Shown one piece after another: positions 31,739 to 42,904 of a stretch of DNA of 64,000 nucleotides. Every line of letters starts with the position of its first letter. Position 1 is the stretch's first letter. Source of the stretch: Rhizophagus irregularis (lineage: Eukaryota; Glomeromycota; Glomeromycetes; Glomerales; Glomeraceae). Location: assembly GCF_026210795.1 (NCBI RefSeq), contig NC_089438.1, forward strand, positions 951,501 to 1,015,500, in the 5' to 3' direction. The notes under the pieces were generated by a model, which was not told where the DNA came from, did no database searches, and was given only the letters and a program-made list of their open reading frames with translations. Both the position numbers and the translations under genes were made by a program.

Positions 31739-32242
31739 TGTTACGCGGATCTGCGCCACATGGAAAGTTCAAGAAATTAGCAGCGATCCGCAGTGTAACG
31801 GTGTAACTTATACTTTGTATAGTTTATACTAAGTGTAATTTATACTTGGTATAATTTATACGAAGTTTAACTTATACATAGTATAATTTATACCGAATTT
31901 CGAATAATATATATAGAGCGGGCGAACAGTGGGGGATAGGGGATAATTAAGGTTTATTTAGTGTTAAATTTTAGTATAGTTTATTCGGTAATATTGCAGA
32001 TCGCCGGCAGAGGCAGCAATATTCTATTCTGATATTATTTATGAATTTATTATGTATTAGCATTTATTTATTGTATTGCTTGATTGTTTTAAGTTATTAT
32101 TTACATTGAATAAATATACACTTTAAAATCATACATATAACTCTTAATTTTACATATATACTTTATTTCATTTTATTTTACGATAAACGTAACACGAATT
32201 TCTGTTACTATCACGTGACCCCGACGCAAATCGATAGTAACA
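31739..32242 (+). repeat. 5' LTR
   Basis: 504 bp, starts TGTTACGCGGATC and ends ATAGTAACA. It carries repeated TTATACTTNGTATA-like imperfect palindromes at 31808-31892 and a TATATATAGAGCG stretch at about 31907-31921 that could be a core promoter. Confidence 0.95.
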
Positions 32243-32245
32243 ATT

Positions 32246-32262
32246 TGGTGCCTTCTGCCAGA
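32246..32262 (+). promoter_or_regulatory. Primer-binding site (putative)
   Basis: TGGTGCCTTCTGCCAGA begins 3 nt after the 5' LTR. The TGG start matches the CCA end of a tRNA. The specific tRNA was not determined. Confidence 0.6.
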
Positions 32263-32287
32263 AACCTGATACCCACCCGATTGTTGT

Positions 32288-34054
32288 ATGATAGATTATA
32301 ACCTATTCTTTCAACAGAATACTATACACGATCGTTGGCATACACGTTTAAACAATAATATAATCCAAGTTCAGTATTATCATCGTGATCTTTCCTGTCC
32401 ATATTGTTACCCCCCTGGACCCACTACTCCACAATTCGTTAACTTTTGGGACTGGTATTCAACCGAAAATCCTACTGGAAGTTATACCAGTAATACTCAA
32501 CAAGCACTAGAGGATTTATCGGACGCACCTACCATTCGGGATCTTTGGGAAGCTATCTATTCACTGGTTTTCACTGTAAGATATACCGATATACCTCGCC
32601 CTTACACCAATCTAAGGCAAGAGATATACAACGCTTGTATCCTTACCGATAATTTTGAGAAGGATTTTTATGGAGAGCTGCTGGAAGTAACTAGTGAAAC
32701 TGAAGAACTTGAATTATCCGAAGTATTAACCGATTCTTCAGAATCCCTTGTTGTACAATTATCAACTGGATCATCCAACTATTCTGATTTAGAGATCAAC
32801 TTTGATCTAATAGGACCGGAGCCTGGGCTACTATATATCAATGAAGATCTTTACCTTAATAATTTATTTAAAGAAGAAGAAGCCGGATTACTTTATACCG
32901 ACGAAGACCTTCACTTAGATTTCCTATTTCAAGCACCAGATCCTGGTTTACTCTATACCGACGAAGAATTATATTTAGAAAATTTATTCAACGAACCAGA
33001 AGAACCAGACATGGCGGCTATGGCCGGAGGAATGCCTAATGCTAACCAGCTCCTTAACGCCTTGAATAATTTGACAAATGCGTTAGGAGTTGGCGGAAAT
33101 AATATGCAAAATGTGAATAATGCGTTAAATAATTTAAACGCAGCGGTAACAGCTAACAATAATGCAATGCTGAATCGGGGAGTACAAGCGGCACCAGTTC
33201 CGACGTTTTATGGCGGAAACCAAGACCCGATTACATGGTTAAACGAGTTCAATAACGCATGCGCAGCAAACGGATGGAATGCAGCACGCAAATTGCAAGT
33301 CGTGCCCGCTTATCTGAAAGGAACGGCCGCAGTATGGTGGCAAATGGTTGTCAACAACCCTATAAACGCGTGGGGAGGAGCAGCGAATAATAACACATTT
33401 GAACATGTGTTCAAGCAGCAATTCCGAACACCTGCATTGGTTGAAATGTGGTCCACCGAGTTGGACCAACGGCAACAACAACCGAGCGAAACGGTCGATC
33501 AATATGCGTCAGCAATCAGGGAATTATACCAGCGAATCAACACGCCGGTATTTGCATACCCGGATAATGTACAAGCCCGGAAGTTCGTGTCTGGCTTGTT
33601 GCCAGAATTATACATGGCGGTGAAACCTTTTGGAGATCAAACGTTGACCGACGCCATTAATCGAGCAAAGGCCTGCGAATTGACGATGAATTCTGGAAGA
33701 CCCCGGATAATGAATTATATGCAAACCGGCAAATCTGAGATGGCTGAATTGACGAAATTAGTTACCGTGTTGGCGCAACAAGTTTCCGAAATTGAGAAGA
33801 AAATTGATAATTGTCCGTCTGGTAGTTATCGGAAACCACCTGCTGCGAGACCAGAACTATCAGTTCCAGATAGACCACCAATAGTATGTTACTCGTGCGG
33901 GGAACCTGGACATATTAGCAGACGATGTCCAAAGAAGGAGAATACTACCGGTGGTAAGGCTGGTTTCAACCAAACCGGAAATATTGATCCCAATTTGCTC
34001 CAAGGACTGTTGAAGCAATTGGGAGGGCAAGGACAATCGGCGCCTTTAAACTAG
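32288..34054 (+). CDS. gag: Gag polyprotein
   Basis: 588 residues, intact. The N-terminal region contains three acidic repeats of about 24-27 residues with the core PGLLYTDEDLYL (residues about 177-240). A Met/Asn/Ala-rich linker follows, then the retrotransposon gag/capsid domain (about 295-400; TFYGG, WLNEFNNAC, LKGTAAVWW) and a CCHC zinc knuckle CYSCGEPGHISRRC (residues 534-547) for RNA packaging. The ATG lies 45 bp after the LTR and is the first in frame. The ORF ends at TAG 34052, just before the protease frame. Confidence 0.9.
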   Translation: MIDYNLFFQQNTIHDRWHTRLNNNIIQVQYYHRDLSCPYCYPPGPTTPQFVNFWDWYSTENPTGSYTSNTQQALEDLSDAPTIRDLWEAIYSLVFTVRYTDIPRPYTNLRQEIYNACILTDNFEKDFYGELLEVTSETEELELSEVLTDSSESLVVQLSTGSSNYSDLEINFDLIGPEPGLLYINEDLYLNNLFKEEEAGLLYTDEDLHLDFLFQAPDPGLLYTDEELYLENLFNEPEEPDMAAMAGGMPNANQLLNALNNLTNALGVGGNNMQNVNNALNNLNAAVTANNNAMLNRGVQAAPVPTFYGGNQDPITWLNEFNNACAANGWNAARKLQVVPAYLKGTAAVWWQMVVNNPINAWGGAANNNTFEHVFKQQFRTPALVEMWSTELDQRQQQPSETVDQYASAIRELYQRINTPVFAYPDNVQARKFVSGLLPELYMAVKPFGDQTLTDAINRAKACELTMNSGRPRIMNYMQTGKSEMAELTKLVTVLAQQVSEIEKKIDNCPSGSYRKPPAARPELSVPDRPPIVCYSCGEPGHISRRCPKKENTTGGKAGFNQTGNIDPNLLQGLLKQLGGQGQSAPLN

Positions 34055-34065
34055 GAGGTGCACCT

Positions 34066-34740
34066 TTGGAGGGTGAAGGTGCGAAACCCGTTCAAAATCC
34101 CTCGTATGTAACCTTGTTCCAAGCCTACCCTGCTCAAAGGAATAGACCAAAGACTCGAAGTACTCCATATCCGAATAAAGAAATAATCGAAGAGGAAAAT
34201 GCTCGCGAAGATCCTCAGTATGCACCAATACCGATTCCTATCCAAACGACTAATAATGTTGGGGAAGGAGAGCCGATGACCGTCGATGCGAAAGAACAGG
34301 CTACCGAAATTAAAAAGAAGAAGGCTACGGTGCGGAAAAAGAAAACACCGAAGGTTCAGCCGTCGATAGCTGCTCACATACCACCGTACAACATAGTTGC
34401 CGATTTACAACAGCAACGAGCGAACATTACCTTCGGACAGCTATTTCAGATATCACCAAAGCTCCGAAGCGACGTTGGAAAAAGTTTACGGAAACCAATG
34501 ACTAGAAGCGCTAAATTCGCTCATCAGGACGTACAAAATACGACAGCAATGTATTGTGACGCCATGATAAAAGGGAAAAGAATCCCATTAATTGTCGATA
34601 CAGGAGCAGCTGGTAGTATTGTTACCTGTCAGCTGTTGAATGACTTGGGAATTGCGATAGACCGACCATCTGCTATTGTGATGATAAACGTCAATGGGAA
34701 AAGAAACGGCCATTGGGTGAAGTGCTGGATTTTCCGATAA
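34066..34740 (+). pseudogene. pol: Pol, protease part (frameshifted)
   Basis: The frame carries Lys-rich linker sequence and then the retropepsin active site VDTGAAGS (DTG at 34597-34605). It runs into a stop at 34740 in another frame, but the downstream frame from 34713 (GEVLDFPITVGG) continues the same domain. The switch lies inside the protease fold, near 34708, so a lost base is likelier than a programmed shift. No ATG starts this frame; expression would need readthrough or a shift after gag. Confidence 0.8.
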
Positions 34741-37088
34741 CCGTTGGTGGCGTTACTGTTCCTATCAACGTGGTAGTAATCGATACCGAATCTTATAGTG
34801 CCATAGTAGGTAACGATTGGCTATCGAAAGTGCAAGCCCAGTTAAACTATAAGGCATCGACGTTGTTGTTCACTTGGCAAGGCCGAGAAGTGGAAATCCC
34901 TGTTGAATATCGGATGATGCCGCACGAACGAACGATAAAACAAAAAGAGGAAGAGGCGAGGATAGTTGAAAGTGAAGAGGAAGAGGACGATGATGATGGA
35001 GATGAGGAGGAAGAGTCCGACGATGAATACGAAGAGGAAGAATTAGAAGAAAAGGTTTATTGTTGCTATCAGTTCGAAAGCGACAGTACGGATACTTTAA
35101 AGCAACATAAATCGTCCGGACTGAAAAAAGAAAATAGTACGACGAGTGGGGATCTAGTTCTCATCAATCAAGGGTTTTATTTGCAAAGAAACTTCTACCA
35201 TTGGAATTATTACCGATATTTAGACGGAAAGTTCCAATCGGAAAAAGCTCGAAAAGAAATTTGTGGAAATGAAGGCAAAAGTCTTTGCCTATGTGGTAAA
35301 GCAAGAGGATGTAAAACCTGCCGAAATGATTTTACTTTATATACGGCAGTGAAAAACGTCCCGGAACAAATCGTCACCACGATGAGTATAGTTACGCCTG
35401 AAGAGAATGAACCGCCTATAAAGGAACAACGATCATGAGACCTCGAATCGGTCGAATTTACACCGAAGGATGTTGATGCGATTCTGCATGAGCAACAGGC
35501 CATCGGATGTTATTATTGTGGGAGGCAAGAAATCGGAAAGATAAGGGAATGGAGTGTTGCGTTACCCTTTTTACATAATGAAATTACCGATATCTTTGCG
35601 GGAGAATCAAAGCTACCGAATGTTGGAGAACTAACCGAAACTCAACGGAATGAATTTCAGAAGTTGATTGAACAGTATCGGGATTTGTTTGCTTGGACAA
35701 CTGCGGAATTGGGTCGGACAGATTTAGTGTATCACTCGATCGACACCGGAGATGCTAAACCGGTTCGACAACGGTGGTACCGAACGTCCCGAACCGAACA
35801 ACAATTTATAGCTGAAGAAATCCAAAAGATGCTGAAGCAAGGGCTCATCGAAAAATCCAAAAGCGCATGGGCATCTCCTGTTGTTTTGGTTCGGAAAAAG
35901 AATGGGAAAATGCGATTCTGCGTGGACTATCGTCAGTTGAATTAAGTCACAAAAAAGGATTCTTATCCGTTACCACGAATAGACGATATGCTCGACGCCT
36001 TAGGACATGTATCGTGGTACACTTCGTTGGACTTAGCCAGCGGCTACTGGCAAGTCGAAGTTGATCCCAAGGACAGAGAGAAAACGGCTTTCATCACCCA
36101 GTATGGTACCTATCAATTCCTGGTGATGCCGTTCGGCTTGTGTAATGCACCGGCAACCTTCCAGCGATTGATGAACGGGATATTGGAGGGGATACTATGG
36201 GATTTCGTGGTGGTGTACCTTGACGATTTGAACGTATATTCAACAACGTTCGAAAAACATCTGGAACATTTAAGGAATGTATTCGACTGACTTAAGAACG
36301 CCGGATTGAAACTGAATCCCGAGAAATGTTATTTCGTAAAAAGAGAACTATCGTTTCTGGGATATGTGATCAGTTCCAAAGGTATACGCACCGATCCCAC
36401 GAAAATCGAAAAGGTAAAAAACTTTCCGATACCTCGGAACGTCACCCAATTGCGTGGATTTTTGGGATTAGCGTCTTATTATTGACGATTTATCAAAGAT
36501 TTCTCAAAGATCGCAAATCCCTTAAATAAGCTATTAAGAAAGGACAGTCCTTTTGTATGGACTGAGGCGCAACAACAGTCGTTTGACTTATTGAAGACGC
36601 ATTTAGTTCAAGCGCCTATTCTCGCATACCCGAAGTTTGACGAAGAATTCATCTTATTGACGGATGCTTCAACTTTGGGATTGGGCGCTATCCTCGCTCA
36701 GAAGGACGAAGACCAATTCGAGCGAGTCATCGCATATGCAAGTAGGACATTGAGCAAAGCCGAAAGGAATTATTCGGCTACCGAACTTGAGTGTTTAGCG
36801 GTTGTGTGGGCCGTTGGACACTTCCACCCTTACGTACATGGAAAGCGATTTACTCTTATAACGGATCATTCGGCATTGTGTTATCTTTTTAACTCGGCAA
36901 CTCCTACCGGAAGATTGGCCCGCTGGGTCATGAAACTCCAACCCTACGATTTCAAGATTATCCACCGCGCCGGCAAGAAACATACGAACGTCGACAGTCT
37001 ATCGCGAATACATTAGGAATCGACGAAATCGTAAAATTTTACCAGGATTGTATTTCTGGACGACACCTCTTATCGGATTACGGCTTGA
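34713..37088 (+). pseudogene. pol: Pol, reverse transcriptase and RNase H (several stops)
   Basis: One frame runs through the protease end, an acidic linker (about 34960-35060), the reverse transcriptase with catalytic YLDD (36216-36227) and RNase H (LLTDASTLGLGAI, ITDHSALCYLF). It is cut by TGA 35436, TAA 35943, TGA 36288, TGA 36483, TAG 37014, TAA 37032 and TGA 37086. The TGA stops lie where Arg CGA would fit (for example between VFD and LKNAGL, and between SYY and RFIKDF). The domain is otherwise well preserved, so decay is by point changes, not indels. Confidence 0.9.
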
Positions 37089-37100
37089 TCTAACCCAACC

Positions 37101-38366
37101 ATGGATATTACGCTATATTACCAACTATTACAATATCTGAATGATCTCGTTCTACCAGAAATGATGGATTCCACACAAATCCGTAGTTTCAAAAGCAAAG
37201 CTCGACACTATTGTTCTATTAACGGAATTTTATACAAGAAAAATAATCGGAACCCTCAAAGACCTTTACGGGTCCTTCGACCTAGCGAGGTGGAACCGAT
37301 TTTATATAATTTCCATAGTAATTCGTTAGCCGGACACTTTGGATTTAATGAAACCTATCGGACCATTAGTGAAAGGTACTATTGGCCGCAGATGGGAGAC
37401 GATATTAAACAATATGTGCAGACCTGTGAAATATGTCAAAAACGGAAACCGCCAATAAAATCGGAACCGTTACATCCCATCAAGGTAGGAAGACCCTTCG
37501 ATCGAATCGGAATGGATATTGTGGGACCGTTACCAATAACGCGAACCGGAAATCAGTATATCGTCGTGGCCACTGAATACTTAACGAAGTGGCCGGAAAC
37601 TCGTGCCCTTCCAGACGCTAAGGCCGCTTCGGTGGTTCCGTTTTTCTATGACGATATCATTTGTCGGCATGGTTGCCCGAAGGAACTCCTAACCGACCAA
37701 GGAACTCATTTCGTTAATGAACTTCTGGATTCGTTATGTAATCGGCTGGGAGTAAAACATCGGTTATCCACTGCTTACCATCCACAGACGAACGGGTTGG
37801 TCGAAAGGTTCAATCGGACCTTGTGCGAACTTTTGGCCAAGTATTCTGACCAATATCAGCAGGATTGGGACGTCTACCTCCCATCCGCCTTGTTTGCCTA
37901 TCGCACCATGCGACAGAACACGACCCGTTACGAGCCTTTCTATTTGATGTATGGGAGAGAGGCTACTATACCGATTGAATTACAAATCTCTAGTCAACCT
38001 GATAGTTCCGAACAAGTTGAAGACCTTACAGCAACATATTTTAAGCGACTATATCAGATAATTGGACCACTGGAAGAAGATCGTCGCAAGGCGCAGCAAA
38101 ATATTCACCGATCCCAAGAAAAACAAGTTGAGCAATATGGGAAGAAAGTTCACCCACATCAGTACCAAATCGGCGATAAAGTACTACTTCGGAATTTTAA
38201 GGCCAGGAAATTGGATCCGAAGTGGAACGGACCCTACTACATACACGATATAGGACCGAATGGAACCTATAAGCTGCGGACAATGGATGGTCGCTTACGT
38301 AAGAAATTAGTAAATGCAAATCATCTCCTTCCATATTTTGAAAGGAGAGTGAACAGCGACGATTAG
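37101..38366 (+). CDS. pol: Pol, integrase part
   Basis: 421 residues, in the same frame as the reverse transcriptase. It has the HHCC zinc-binding domain (HSNSLAGHFGFNETY, CEICQKRK), the DDE catalytic core (D in GMDIVGP at 37515, D in TDQGTHF at 37695, E in VERFNRT at 37803) and a C-terminal GPY/F-type module (WNGPYYIHDIGPNGTYKL). I see no chromodomain. It looks intact, though it could not be made as part of a normal Pol because of the upstream stops. Confidence 0.9.
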   Translation: MDITLYYQLLQYLNDLVLPEMMDSTQIRSFKSKARHYCSINGILYKKNNRNPQRPLRVLRPSEVEPILYNFHSNSLAGHFGFNETYRTISERYYWPQMGDDIKQYVQTCEICQKRKPPIKSEPLHPIKVGRPFDRIGMDIVGPLPITRTGNQYIVVATEYLTKWPETRALPDAKAASVVPFFYDDIICRHGCPKELLTDQGTHFVNELLDSLCNRLGVKHRLSTAYHPQTNGLVERFNRTLCELLAKYSDQYQQDWDVYLPSALFAYRTMRQNTTRYEPFYLMYGREATIPIELQISSQPDSSEQVEDLTATYFKRLYQIIGPLEEDRRKAQQNIHRSQEKQVEQYGKKVHPHQYQIGDKVLLRNFKARKLDPKWNGPYYIHDIGPNGTYKLRTMDGRLRKKLVNANHLLPYFERRVNSDD

Positions 38367-38467
38367 GTAATCAAACAATGCAGGATACGACATGAATCTT
38401 CTACAATTTTCCAGAAAAATAGGAAAATATAAAAGGGACGCCAGAATGAAGTCATTTTGACGTAAAA

Positions 38468-39118
38468 ATGGAGACATATTCTAAGGAAACTATCCGGCAA
38501 TTAAAGATTTTTCTACAACATTGGTTACATGAAAGGCGACCTAATGATGTTCTTACAATTGATTCCGACCGGATCCTTTTCAGTAATAATTTTGGAATAC
38601 AGGAAATTCATCTATACGATTTTATTGGGAATTGTGCAACTGTTTTGGAAAAATGTGTGGAGGATTTGCGAAAGGAAGGAGTGACAACTATTCCTGTACC
38701 GGATTATGTAGGACAAGATGATGAACAACGATTAGAAACATTATTACATTTAACGCAACAACCCTCCTTCCATAGGCGAAAAACATTACATAGAATAGAG
38801 ACCTTTTATTATTTAGGGGAAGTTCTAACTCTACGAGGATGGCGGAAGAAGGATGCCCGGCGAATAAGAGAGTTATTCAGCACCAATAAAGGCGCTAGTG
38901 AATTTAAGAAGACGGCTAAGCGTGTATACGAATTGTTCCAGGCGAGAGGATTGGCTAATTTGTATGCAGTAACCTATATACGACCACATCACCTTGACCA
39001 GATGGAGGAAGACGAATTTTATGGTCAATTACTACCGATTGCTCGCCAGTTGCGTGAAGCCGAAACCCTGATCTTAATACAGGGCTCGCAGGAGCTCACC
39101 CTTTCTAGGGGGGGCTGA
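38468..39118 (+). CDS. Extra ORF between integrase and 3' LTR
   Basis: 216 residues, intact, starting METYSKETIRQLKIFLQHWL. Its TGA (39116-39118) directly abuts the 3' LTR. It is soluble-looking, with helical charged segments and no signal peptide or membrane segment, so it does not look like an envelope protein. A basic stretch (RGWRKKDARRIREL) is present. I do not recognise it. That it stays open while pol is full of stops may suggest a maintained function or a domestic origin. Confidence 0.65.
   Translation: METYSKETIRQLKIFLQHWLHERRPNDVLTIDSDRILFSNNFGIQEIHLYDFIGNCATVLEKCVEDLRKEGVTTIPVPDYVGQDDEQRLETLLHLTQQPSFHRRKTLHRIETFYYLGEVLTLRGWRKKDARRIRELFSTNKGASEFKKTAKRVYELFQARGLANLYAVTYIRPHHLDQMEEDEFYGQLLPIARQLREAETLILIQGSQELTLSRGG
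39107..39114 (+). promoter_or_regulatory. Polypurine tract (putative)
   Basis: AGGGGGGG lies 4 nt before the 3' LTR, where the plus-strand primer of LTR elements sits. It is also the end of the extra ORF. Confidence 0.5.
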
Positions 39119-39622
39119 TGTTACGCGGATCTGCGCCACATGGAAAGTTCAAGAAATTAGCAGCGATCCGCAGTGTAACGGTGTAACTTATACTTTGTAT
39201 AGTTTATACTAAGTGTAATTTATACTTGGTATAATTTATACGAAGTTTAACTTATACATAGTATAATTTATACCGAATTTCGAATAATATATATAGAGCG
39301 GGCGAACAGTGGGGGATAGGGGATAATTAAGGTTTATTTAGTGTTAAATTTTAGTATAGTTTATTCGGTAATATTGCAGATCGCCGGCAGAGGCAGCAAT
39401 ATTCTATTCTGATATTATTTATGAATTTATTATGTATTAGCATTTATTTATTGTATTGCTTGATTGTTTTAAGTTATTATTTACATTGAATAAATATACA
39501 CTTTAAAATCATACATATAACTCTTAATTTTACATATATACTTTATTTCATTTTATTTTACGATAAACGTAACACGAATTTCTGTTACTATCACGTGACC
39601 CCGACGCAAATCGATAGTAACA
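39119..39622 (+). repeat. 3' LTR
   Basis: Identical over 504 bp to the 5' LTR by direct reading. Followed by ATAG, the copy of the target site. Confidence 0.95.
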
Positions 39623-39895
39623 ATAGGTAGAATTAAAAAATAAATCTACCCATTTCGGGTTAGATTTATTTTTTTATGATGATCAGCTGCTGCTTACGAA
39701 TTTTCTTTATTACAAAAATAGTAATTTTTGTATACAATAGTAGTACAAATAGTTATACAAATAGTAATACAAATGTGCGCAATTTATTAAACTTCGTTCA
39801 ATTCACTTTTGCCCATAATAATTCTGAAATTTATTTTGAATAACATAGTTATTTATTTATATAACTTAAATTAAGATTATAACCCACAACTCAAT

Positions 39896-41754
39896 ATGGA
39901 TGAAAAGCCAAAAAATTTATGGAATTATGATGTTGAATATCAGGTAATAACCATTTAATATCTTTAATAATTATGATTTCTTTATTGAACTTTTGTAGTT
40001 AAAAATATTAATAATTTTTTGTCTATTAAAGGAACATGTTACAATTCCTACTAATGATTCAACTATTGAATCAGAAAATGTAGATGAAAGAGTAGTTTAT
40101 ATAGGAAATTTAGAAAAAAGAAAACAAGCGTATGGAATATGTGGAGAATGTAAAGAACCTGGAACAGGATACAATTGGTGTCAATCTTGTAATGCTAAAA
40201 GATTTAAAGATAACTTTAAAAATTGGACTAGTGAAGTAAAAATATTGATGAATTTATACAACAATCACAACTTAATGCTGTGCATTATTTAAGATATCTT
40301 GAAATACCTTTTGAAAAATTTCAAAATATCACTTATATTGCAGAAGGTGGTTTTGGTAAGATTTATTCCGCTGAATGGTCTGAAGGATGTCTTGAATATT
40401 GGGATATTGAAAATCAAAAATGGTATAGAAGAAAGTCTGATAAATATGCATTGAAAAGTTTGAATAATTCTTCTGATATATGTTCAGATTTTTTAAATGA
40501 GGTAATTTAAACTTACTTTGTCTTATATATAAAGATTTTTATTTGCATTTATTTATTAATAAAAATTTTCCTTTTTGATGATGATTAGATTAAATCTCAT
40601 CTTCAGATTTATCTTTTAGATATTATTCAATGTTTTGGAATTACTCAAGATCCAAATAATAAAGAGTATATGATGGTTTTATATTATTGTGAAAATGGAA
40701 ATTTGAGAAATTATTTAAATAAATCTAAAAATTATATAAATTATAAATCAAAAATTGATCAATTACAACAAATTGCAAGTGGACTTTTAGATATTCATAA
40801 TGCTGATAAAGTTCACAAAGATTTTCATTCAGGTAATATATTATTTGCAGGTTCTCCATATATAAGTGATTTAGGAATGTGTCAACCAGCAAATATAAAG
40901 AAAACAGTTAAAGAAGAAGGAATTTATGGAGTATTACCATATATGGCACCAGAAGTTTTACGTGGACAACAATATACAAAAGCAGCAGATATTTACTCAT
41001 TTGGAATAATAATAAACGAATTTCTTTCTGAAGAAATTCCTTTTAATGATATTCCTCATGATGAATTTTTATCTATTAAAATATGTAAAGGACTTAGACC
41101 AACAATTTCTAAAGACATACCAAAGTTATTTGCAGATTTGATAATAAAATGTTGGGATGCTGAAATAAAAAATAGACCAACCATTAAAGAGTTGTATCAA
41201 GCACTAAATGAATGGAATTATGGTCCAAATAGTGAAATTTATTTTCAAATAGAAGAATATGATAAAATTAGAGAAGAAAAATTCAAAAACAGGTCAAATG
41301 AAGATAAATCCAAAAGCTTCAAAACGCATCCACAAGCAATTTATACTAGTAGACTTATAAATTTCAAAAATCTTCCAAAATTAGTAAATTCTTCGGATTT
41401 ATCATCTTTTCAATTCAGTTCAAGTAATTAAATTTAAGTTTATTTTATCATATAATCCAATTTTACATTATTAATGTTATTTTTATTTTTTAATAGACAC
41501 TAATTATACTACTCAATCAACATCAGCAAATCCAAGTAAGTATTCCTTTATTACTATAATTATTTTATTTAAATTTATTAATGTTTAAATACTATAAACA
41601 CAATAATATACAGTTTCAGAATGCTTAGATGTTCAATTAAGTGAATTAGGTAAGTTATTATTATATGTAATTTTATTGATATTCTATATCTAATTTATTA
41701 TTTTTTATAGAACTGAATGAAATTTGTCAAGATAGTGAACATAATATTGAATGA
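39896..41754 (+). CDS. Tyrosine-kinase-like protein kinase, six exons, one missing base
   Basis: Exons 39896-39943, 40032-40501, 40589-41423, 41497-41535, 41620-41649 and 41711-41754 have GT/AG borders and consistent phases. The total is one base short of a multiple of three. The break lies near 40239, between NWTSE and IDEFIQQ. Protein: zinc-ribbon-like CGECKEPG-YNWCQSC, glycine loop EGGFGKIYSAEW, Lys in ALKSL, catalytic loop VHKDFHSGNIL, DLG in place of DFG (ISDLGMCQP), APEVLRGQQYTKAADIYSFG, then the tail HPQAIYTSRLINFKNLP and a short acidic end. Substrates are unknown; this family is hugely expanded in Rhizophagus. Either a very young pseudogene or a sequencing indel. Confidence 0.85.
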
Positions 41755-42341
41755 AGTTTCTTTTTATGTGAAAGTTGTATATTAATTCGTGTATTGAAGT
41801 TAGTTTTCTTCTATTTTTCTTTCATTTATACTTCATAAATTTTTATAATATATAGAACATATAGATTTATTGGATTTTATATTTAAGAATATTCTATATA
41901 AATAAAGAAGATTTTAAACATAAAACTGTAATACAGAAAGTATATTTGCAACTGCAAATATTCCGCTCAATGTATCTTTGCTCGATGATAACGGTTACAA
42001 ATTCATAGTGAAATTTCTCATTTTATGCGTAATAAATAGTTTGGTTAATACTTTTAAAGGTAGTTAGATCATGTTAACTAAAATTCATTTTTTTTTCGAT
42101 GAAAAGGCATACGGTAATTTCATATGATCAATATGACAAATAGGAACACGAATTTTCTGCACAATATAAACTTTTAAAATACTTAACATAAGGTGGTAAA
42201 ATTTATAAATTTATTAATTTTACGCGTCTAATGTATAGTAATCTATAATATATTTATTGATTTCAGTAAAACAAAAGAACACAAATTTTGTATGCTCTGG
42301 TATTAAAATAATTTTTATTAAATTAAAATTCATCGTGTAAG
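41755..42341. other. Intergenic, nothing recognised
   Basis: AT-rich sequence between the kinase gene and the Sel1-like fragment. Confidence 0.5.
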
Positions 42342-42438
42342 ATGCATATTCTTAAAAGTCCCAATATGTTAAAATTAGCTTTTGAATATTATGAAAAATC
42401 TGCTAATAATAATTTCTCGCATGGACAATCAGAAATTG
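42342..42438 (+). pseudogene. Sel1-like repeat fragment
   Basis: MHILKSPNMLKLAFEYYEKS then ANNNFSHGQSEIG ends at a GTTAGT donor-like site. AFEYYEKSANNxxxxGQxxIG fits one Sel1 repeat. Sel1 repeats are joined to kinases in Rhizophagus, and a kinase N-lobe fragment lies 470 bp downstream, but in the reverse of the usual order. Confidence 0.5.
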
Positions 42439-42904
42439 GTTAGTTTCAACAGTTCCTATTACTTAATATTTAAATTAATTTAATTTGCTACACTGTATTA
42501 TATTTTCTTTTAATTTACAAAATATAATAATAAAAGATATGAAATTTTAATAATTATTCTTAGCAAGTATATTTTATTATTAACTGAATGTATATATTTT
42601 TCATTAATGTTAAATCATTTTATTCTAAAAAAAATTAATCGACATAAAATAATTAATGCTTATTTTTCATTAGTACAGATCATGAACAACGATAGTATAT
42701 AATAATAGACCCAACCAGATGATCGACATAGTCCCTAATCTCCTAGTTTATAAACTTGTTAAAAATTCATAATATACATAGTTACATATGTTGCTCATGT
42801 GATCTAAAAAATCAATTTATATGGTATACGTTCGAACTTTTTTAAAAATGATGATTGATAATATTTTCAGCGTTAAAATTTGATTATTATTATTTTCGTG
42901 AGTG

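Larger units (their letters stand above)
31739..39622 (+). mobile_element. Ty3/gypsy LTR retrotransposon, complete but with broken pol
   Basis: A 7,884-bp element with 504-bp LTRs that are identical by line-by-line reading, ends TGTTAC...GTAACA, flanking ATAG on both sides (31735-31738 and 39623-39626), a primer-binding-site-like TGGTGCC after the 5' LTR and a G-rich tract before the 3' LTR. Order gag, protease, reverse transcriptase, RNase H, integrase places it in Ty3/gypsy. Pol has one frameshift and at least seven in-frame stops. An extra ORF follows integrase. It is inserted about 270 bp upstream of the kinase gene at 39896 in the same orientation. Confidence 0.95.

Noticed and set aside
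34700-34740. Programmed frameshift within pol
   Set aside because: The switch lies inside the protease domain, has no slippery site, and the element has other inactivating changes, so a simple base loss fits better.
37101-38366. Chromodomain at the integrase C-terminus
   Set aside because: The C-terminal part reads as a GPY/F-type module; no aromatic-cage chromodomain pattern follows.
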